Source of the DNA: Desulfobacteraceae bacterium
GTDB taxonomy: Bacteria > Desulfobacterota > Desulfobacteria > Desulfobacterales > Desulfobacteraceae
Length of the DNA stretch: 6,069 bases
Reading direction: 5' to 3'
NCBI GenBank assembly: GCA_023140455.1
Contig: JAGLLQ010000122.1
Location: 1 to 6,069 of the forward strand
How positions within the stretch are numbered: the first letter of the stretch is position 1; each line of letters starts with the position of its first letter. A program made the translations under genes and the position numbers. Of the stretch, positions 1 through 3,976 are shown one piece after another. The notes beneath the pieces were generated by a model that did no database searches, had not been told where the DNA came from, and worked only from the letters and a program-made list of their open reading frames with translations.

Positions 1-725
1 TCAGACATAGAATATAAAAGACTTTTTTCAATAAACTGAATAATATATGTGCCTGTTAATCTTTTGCGCTTTTGCCATTCTTCTTTAAAAGCAAGAATCA
101 CATTTTCAAGCATTGGCTCCCAATCCTGATCAATGGCCTTGAGACTTTCCAGCATTTTAATACGTTCAGAAAAATTAGCCGTATTTGAATTAAATATACG
201 AATAGAGTTAAAATGCTTGCTAAACTCCTGCTTCCATTCTTTGGTATAATCTAAGGTTTGATTTTTACTGTTAATAACAGCCATGCGAGGACGTCCTGTA
301 AGCCTCAGTATTTCCATTTCAGCAATATCATCATCCCTGACAGGCCTTGATCCATCCACAATATAAATAATACCTGCGCCCCTTTCAACAGGGCTGAGAA
401 GCTCGCATTCATCAGCAAAAAACGGATCATCTTTATGGGCTTTAATAAACCCGGAGATTATCTTTGACTGGTCCTGGCTATACTCTTTAAACCATGCAAG
501 TGTCTGTTTTGGGGTCTGAAATCCTGGAGTGTCAGAAAACCGAATTATTTTTTTACCATCAATTTTAACAGTATAAGTCCTTACAACTGTCGTCTCCCCA
601 GGCACAGGGCTTACCTTAATCTGATCATCTTCTGTTAAAGTTGAGACAACTGATGATTTACCTTCATTAGGATGGCCCAGTACTGCAAATTCAGGGACAA
701 TTTCAGTCTCTAAATAATGATTCAT
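1..725 (-). CDS. Era/TrmE-like GTPase, DUF3482 type (N-terminal part, cut by left edge)
   Basis: A small-GTPase domain that is expected to bind and hydrolyse GTP. Only 241 residues are visible, because the frame runs off the left edge without a stop. Seen: G1/P-loop GHPNEGKS at residues 17-24, a Thr pair at 45-46 in the G2 position (GETT), G3 DTPG at 65-68, and a strand ending VDGS at 123-126. The expected G4 NKxD is replaced by NSKN at 152-155, so guanine specificity is not secured by the usual residues. The start is the ATG at 725-723, overlapping the TGA of the upstream membrane gene (ATGA), which implies translational coupling. Known of the family: DUF3482 GTPases sit directly after DUF2868 membrane proteins in many proteobacteria. 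The DUF3482 C-terminal part would lie outside the window, so the family call leans on the P-loop region and the neighbour. The GTPase fold is near certain, the subfamily likely. Confidence 0.85.
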   Translation of the reverse strand, partial: MNHYLETEIVPEFAVLGHPNEGKSSVVSTLTEDDQIKVSPVPGETTVVRTYTVKIDGKKIIRFSDTPGFQTPKQTLAWFKEYSQDQSKIISGFIKAHKDDPFFADECELLSPVERGAGIIYIVDGSRPVRDDDIAEMEILRLTGRPRMAVINSKNQTLDYTKEWKQEFSKHFNSIRIFNSNTANFSERIKMLESLKAIDQDWEPMLENVILAFKEEWQKRKRLTGTYIIQFIEKSLLYSMS

Positions 726-2308
726 TCTCTAAACCTCTGCACGGCAATATCAAGGTTCCCAAGCTTTAAAACAGCTTTTTTCCAGACCTTAAAATTAATA
801 TCCTCTTCTGCAACTGACAAAGTTGCTTCCAACGGATTTTGAGTTAAAAGTATAAAAATTATATTTTCTTTAAAAACGATTTCCTTAATCTGCTTAAAAT
901 AATGAAGCAGGCCCTTGATAGGCGGCTGCCAGACTTCATGAAGAACAATTACATGGTCATTGCTTTCAATTTTCAAGGCATTTAAAGTCTTTTTATCAAA
1001 AGAAAAATCAAAATCAATATAGACTACCTTTTCAATATTAATAAACATGCTGGTTCTAATTTTTCTTTTTATGTTTTCAATAATCTGTTCATCATATACA
1101 GCCTTTGATGTCAGCAGCAATGCCCGGCCATGTTTTTTGAGCTTTGCAGGACTTGCTTTGTCATTAATTTTGAGTTGATCAGGCAGGTCATTTTTCGGTT
1201 CAACAATTCTTATTACAGGGTTTTCTTCAAAATCTATATCCCAGAAAGGAGATTGCATTTTTATAATAAGTTTTTTAAATCTTGGTCTTTCAAAATCAAA
1301 ATTTAACAATGATTTTTTCTGGGCAAAAGCTCCTGCAATTATCAATACAAGCCTTGGCAGTACTGCATAAAAAATAATTCCAAGACATAAAAAGGGCCAC
1401 CATGAGACAAGATCTTTTGTTGCAAGGACAGCAATTGATTCTTTTAAAATCATTCTTGTACCTTCAATCTGATCAATACTCGGATGTGCAAGTGTATGAG
1501 GTACAAACCAGGACCACGGCATTGCAATAAAAGAAACAACTTTATAAACACTTGAACTGCCTGTTAAAAGTGTAGACTGCCAGCCAAATGCCATGTCACT
1601 TGTAACAACCCTGAAAAATGTTCCGCTTAATGAGCCTAGAGAAAACCCTAATGCAAAAACAGAAGACATTATAAAAAATGGCCAGAAAAAAATTTCTTTG
1701 TATTCTAAGTTTTTCATTCTTATCAGAGAAGCTGTATACTCTATTGTATCAAGACTTTTTCTAAAGAACGACATGTTTATCTTTTTTAATAAAGCAGGTA
1801 AAACATTAAAGAAAAGAGAAGAGATAAATGCCTGAACCATTGAATTACCTGAAGAATAACTATAATTTTTTAAACCCGCGTACCTTTTCAATAAAAAAAA
1901 CAGGGAAAATACAACAACAATAAACTGAAGAATAATAAACAAAGATATAAAAACAGTAACATTAATAGGTTGTATCCCATGATAGGCAAGAAAAGAACAG
2001 ACAAGAGAAATCCCTGTAAAAAAACCCAAAAAAATCATTAAATAAAGCATCCACTTATAAAAAAGTGCAAAAACACTTCCAGGCAGAAGTTTTAATCCCT
2101 TATGCTCAGAATCTTTATAAAACTGCTCTCTTCTTTGCTCCAGCCATGACATTAAAATCGATCTGTCATCATTTGCAGATTTACTGCATTTTAGAAATAT
2201 TTCTCGATCATCACGAATTCGTTTTTCTATATCCTTGTCAGATACAATTTTTTCATCAACACTGAGTAAATAATCAAGGTCAATAATGTCTTTTAATTTC
2301 ATTCTCAT
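722..2308 (-). CDS. DUF2868-type polytopic inner-membrane protein
   Basis: A 528-residue membrane protein of unknown biochemical role, assigned to DUF2868 from its layout and partner. Residues 1-75 are charged and cytoplasm-like. Hydrophobic segments lie near 80-107, 117-140, 206-231 and 303-328, with a weaker one near 157-174. Between the third and fourth strong segments are motifs I associate with this family: FGWQSTLL at 241-248, a Trp/Pro stretch near 264-270, and HPSIDQIEGTR at 275-285. Residues 395-528 form a soluble alternating strand/helix domain (for example RALLLT at 395-400, HVIVLHEVW at 452-460, IIFILLTQNP near 483-492) without a P-loop. The ATG at 2308 has no clear Shine-Dalgarno; a second ATG two codons later is an alternative start. 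The stop overlaps the GTPase start, so the two form one operon and probably one membrane-associated complex (inference). Confidence 0.8.
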   Translation of the reverse strand: MRMKLKDIIDLDYLLSVDEKIVSDKDIEKRIRDDREIFLKCSKSANDDRSILMSWLEQRREQFYKDSEHKGLKLLPGSVFALFYKWMLYLMIFLGFFTGISLVCSFLAYHGIQPINVTVFISLFIILQFIVVVFSLFFLLKRYAGLKNYSYSSGNSMVQAFISSLFFNVLPALLKKINMSFFRKSLDTIEYTASLIRMKNLEYKEIFFWPFFIMSSVFALGFSLGSLSGTFFRVVTSDMAFGWQSTLLTGSSSVYKVVSFIAMPWSWFVPHTLAHPSIDQIEGTRMILKESIAVLATKDLVSWWPFLCLGIIFYAVLPRLVLIIAGAFAQKKSLLNFDFERPRFKKLIIKMQSPFWDIDFEENPVIRIVEPKNDLPDQLKINDKASPAKLKKHGRALLLTSKAVYDEQIIENIKRKIRTSMFINIEKVVYIDFDFSFDKKTLNALKIESNDHVIVLHEVWQPPIKGLLHYFKQIKEIVFKENIIFILLTQNPLEATLSVAEEDINFKVWKKAVLKLGNLDIAVQRFRE

Positions 2309-2320
2309 AATTTTTTATTT

Positions 2321-2480
2321 TTAACAGATCACGCTATTTTTAACAATTGTCTTTAAAAAATTGTCAAGAAGCTTTGAAGCATGATTCCATCTGTGCCAAT
2401 AAAGCTTGACTGGAATATGACTGTCAGGAGCTATATCAATAAGATGTCCTGAATTCACATAATCCAACCCCTGAAGGTCT
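2321..2480 (-). pseudogene. C-terminal remnant of an ArgP-type LysR transcriptional regulator
   Basis: A minus-strand frame of about 52 codons ends at TAA 2323-2321 and is closed upstream by an in-frame TAA just beyond 2480, with no plausible start codon context. Its residues match the end of ArgP/IciA-family regulators: LQ, then GHLIDIAPDS, then the hallmark VKLYWHRW followed by a helix ASKLLDNFLKTI. In E. coli ArgP the corresponding tail reads GELIDLTPG then LYWHRF. The DNA-binding helix-turn-helix and most of the effector domain (roughly 250 residues) are absent from the window, so this is a decayed or truncated gene and not a functional regulator. The match is from memory of the family and was not searched. 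The fragment ends only 12 bp before the DUF2868 start. Confidence 0.65.
2337..2367 (-). promoter_or_regulatory. Possible weak promoter for the DUF2868-GTPase operon
   Basis: On the minus strand a perfect TTGACA lies at 2367-2362. The best -10 candidate is TAAAAA at 2342-2337, with a long 19-bp spacer and a 4/6 match. It would start transcription about 20-25 bases before the ATG at 2308. The -35 match may be chance, because this DNA also encodes the regulator remnant. No better promoter was found upstream of this operon. Confidence 0.25.
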
Positions 2481-2765
2481 GGTTACAAGAATCTGGCCAG
2501 GCTGCTCTTCAGGGAGCTTTAACCTTGGGACATTGCAGACTGGATTATATGAAGTTTTTGGGCAGCTTTCTCAAATCCACCTTAAAAACAATAAAACCAA
2601 AGATAGGAAACTCGCCAAAATGAATAATACCCTGATGGAACAACAAAATCAAACAATAAATCCTGACAAACTTGGAATTTTTAATGATTATTTTCCAGAT
2701 TGAAAGTTGGAAGTATGCTTAACAAAACAGGCATAACCAAAAATCCAAAGGAGTTTGTTCCTTAG
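2443..2765 (+). pseudogene. Unrecognised open stretch without a start, probably frameshifted gene remnant
   Basis: One plus frame is open from 2443 to the TGA at 2701-2703 (86 codons). Its later part looks protein-like: GSFNLGTLQTGLYEVFGQL near the middle, then a charged segment rich in K, N and Q, then NPDKLGIFNDYF. It lacks a convincing start codon and ribosome site. A second frame opens at 2688 and continues to TAG 2763-2765 with KVGSMLNKTGITKNPKEFVP, as if one frameshift between 2688 and 2700 had split the coding end. I do not recognise the family. The left part overlaps the end of the regulator remnant on the other strand, which suggests a junction near 2470. It could also be non-coding with chance openness, so confidence is low. 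Confidence 0.3.
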
Positions 2766-2785
2766 AACTGTTTACTATTGTTTTT

Positions 2786-2822
2786 GTTTCCTGCGACAGG
2801 AAACGTGGTTGTGTTTTTTTTT
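2786..2822 (+). terminator. Perfect 8-bp hairpin followed by a T-run, possible terminator
   Basis: GTTTCCTG at 2786-2793 and CAGGAAAC at 2797-2804 are exact inverse complements around a CGA loop. A run of nine T follows at 2814-2822, but 9 bases separate stem and T-run, which is longer than in a standard intrinsic terminator. It lies 20 bp after the last stop of the decayed reading frame, where a terminator would be expected. Alternatively it is a copy of a dispersed palindromic repeat. Confidence 0.35.
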
Positions 2823-2854
2823 GAAAAAAGTTTATTTTTTTTGAAAAAAGTTTG
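2815..2854. repeat. Two tandem copies of a 20-bp T/A-tract repeat
   Basis: Two adjacent 20-bp units (2815-2834 and 2835-2854) share eight T, then GAAAAAAG, then TTT, and differ only in the last base (A or G). Each unit contains the near-palindrome TTTTTTGAAAAAA. The second unit supplies the TTGAAA used as the -35 element of the rightward promoter. The first unit sits where an UP element or a bent A-tract would act. Confidence 0.8.
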
Positions 2855-2869
2855 ATTTTAGTGTATAAT
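2841..2869 (+). promoter_or_regulatory. Sigma70-type promoter for the SPFH-AAA operon
   Basis: The -35 is TTGAAA at 2841-2846 (5/6 match) and the -10 is TATAAT at 2864-2869 (6/6), separated by exactly 17 bp. A/T tracts directly upstream could serve as an UP element. Transcription would start near 2876, giving a leader of about 128 nt before the ATG at 3004. This is the best promoter match in the window, on the correct strand and in front of the only plus-strand operon. Confidence 0.7.
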
Positions 2870-2968
2870 AATTTCATATTTCAAATCAATACGATGTAGA
2901 ATCAGATTTTCACACAAAACAACTATAATTTGCTTAAATTTTAGAAGCTTATCATTACGAAAATATGG

Positions 2969-2998
2969 CCTTTAATACTGTATTAAAGGAGTAAGGAG
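2969..2998 (+). promoter_or_regulatory. Leader hairpin over the first of two Shine-Dalgarno sites
   Basis: CCTTTAATA (2969-2977) pairs perfectly with TATTAAAGG (2981-2989) around a CTG loop. Two AAGGAG sequences follow: 2986-2991, largely inside the 3' arm, and 2993-2998, just outside it. The second lies 5 bases from the ATG at 3004 and fixes that start. The first is too far for best initiation (12 bases) and is sequestered when the hairpin forms. The stem could act as a translational modulator or RNA-stabilising element; no known riboswitch class is recognised. Confidence 0.5.
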
Positions 2999-3003
2999 TT
3001 TCC

Positions 3004-3969
3004 ATGAAAAAACAAGTCAAACAAATATTTTTACAAAGAGCTCAAGTGAATACTGCAGTCAGAAGAGTCGCTCTGCTGCTATTTTTTATTGCAGTTATGT
3101 ATGGATTGACAGCAATTGTCTATTCCACCCATGTTCTTTATAAAGTAAAATTGAATTATGCTGTTATCATAGAGCAGTTTGGAGGGCAAAGAGAAGCGAT
3201 CACTGATGTAGGGTGGCATTGCCGACTCCCGATATTTACCGGGCTTGAAAAAGTAGTGCCTTTAATGAATCAGAACCTTTATCTCGGCGGGAGTTCTGAA
3301 CCCATGAAAATTATTTCCAAAGAAAATGTAGCTCTCTGGACATCGGCTCAAATGACTTTTCGGATTAAGAACCTGACAGTCTGGGGTATTGAGAATCTTT
3401 TTCCGGAAGTACTTTTACAGGGAGATTTTGACGGGATTACAAAAGATACGCTCCAGGCTCAGGGCGTGAATGAGTTGATCAGTTCAAGAGAAGTTATCAA
3501 GGAAAAGATCTTTCAGGCACTGAAAGAACGACCAATTAACAAGAACGGGCCAAGATTAGAGCAGAAATATGGGATTGAAATTGTAAGTTTTGTTCTTAAC
3601 GAAACACGGTTCGGCGATAAACTGGTGGAAGCCACTGAAGATAAAAAGCGCAGAGAGTTAATAGCCGAAGCTGAAAACTATGCAGCCGGCCAGGAAGCTG
3701 ACAGAATTCGTAAATTATATAAAGCTTATCTTGATGGGATAAAATCCTTACACCGTGCTCTGGGGAGTTCTGAGGGTCAGGCAGTAAACCCAGCCCTGTT
3801 ACAATTCTTGTCCCAGCAAAAATGGGCAACTGCCTATGAGAAAAATCAGTCAGATCAGAAAACTTTTGTTCTCCATGGAAAAGATAATATACCGGCAGTA
3901 ACGCTACCTTCTTTTGCAGAGATTCTATCAAAAGAGGATGTTAAAAAAATAGATAAAAAAAAAGAATAG
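3004..3969 (+). CDS. SPFH/band-7 (prohibitin-like) single-pass membrane protein
   Basis: A 321-residue protein with the layout of stomatin/prohibitin/HflK-HflC relatives, which oligomerise into membrane rings or microdomains and often act with AAA ATPases. The N-terminus is basic (residues 1-21), followed by one hydrophobic helix at about 22-43. By the positive-inside rule the rest would be outside the cytoplasm, as in HflK and HflC. The SPFH domain spans about 48-205: YAVIIEQFGGQ near 52-62, the family-like GWHCRLPIF at 70-78, and SSREVIKEKIF near 160-170. Residues 205-250 are a charged, probably coiled-coil helix (EDKKRRELIAEAE), typical of the family. The tail from about 283 is polar and ends in lysines. 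The start is fixed by AAGGAG 5 bases upstream. The AAA gene follows after 7 bp, implying one transcript. Which SPFH subfamily it belongs to is not clear; it is not a plain HflK or HflC. Confidence 0.85.
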   Translation: MKKQVKQIFLQRAQVNTAVRRVALLLFFIAVMYGLTAIVYSTHVLYKVKLNYAVIIEQFGGQREAITDVGWHCRLPIFTGLEKVVPLMNQNLYLGGSSEPMKIISKENVALWTSAQMTFRIKNLTVWGIENLFPEVLLQGDFDGITKDTLQAQGVNELISSREVIKEKIFQALKERPINKNGPRLEQKYGIEIVSFVLNETRFGDKLVEATEDKKRRELIAEAENYAAGQEADRIRKLYKAYLDGIKSLHRALGSSEGQAVNPALLQFLSQQKWATAYEKNQSDQKTFVLHGKDNIPAVTLPSFAEILSKEDVKKIDKKKE

Positions 3970-3976
3970 AGAATTA
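3955..3976 (+). other. A9 slippery run at the SPFH stop, open into the AAA frame
   Basis: Nine consecutive A (3955-3963) encode the last three lysines of the SPFH protein, then GAA TAG. Loss of one A in the transcript, or a +1 ribosomal shift, would bypass the TAG at 3967-3969 and continue through AGA GAA TTA into the AAA start codon in frame. In the AAA frame the nearest upstream stop is TAG at 3950-3952, so only slippage within this run would make the fusion. Whether slippage happens is unknown. Confidence 0.35.

Noticed and set aside
1..3. TCA at the left edge as a minus-strand stop
   Set aside because: It is out of frame with the GTPase, whose complete codons end at position 3; the gene continues beyond the window.
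1593..1835. 80-codon plus-strand open frame
   Set aside because: Lies wholly antisense within the DUF2868 gene, without a ribosome site or recognisable domain.
2065..2265. 66-codon plus-strand open frame
   Set aside because: Antisense to the N-terminal coding part of the DUF2868 gene; low-complexity shadow frame.
2436..2575. About 45-codon minus-strand frame with a proline-rich sequence ending at TGA 2438-2436
   Set aside because: No start codon, and it overlaps in another frame the better supported regulator remnant; the plus-strand reading of this stretch is longer and more protein-like. It remains a weak alternative.
2924..2929. Second TATAAT in the SPFH leader
   Set aside because: No acceptable -35 at 16-18 bp upstream, whereas the 2841-2869 pair fits well; likely chance in AT-rich DNA.
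3596..3931. 111-codon minus-strand open frame
   Set aside because: Antisense to the conserved coiled-coil part of the SPFH gene, with no start signal or domain.
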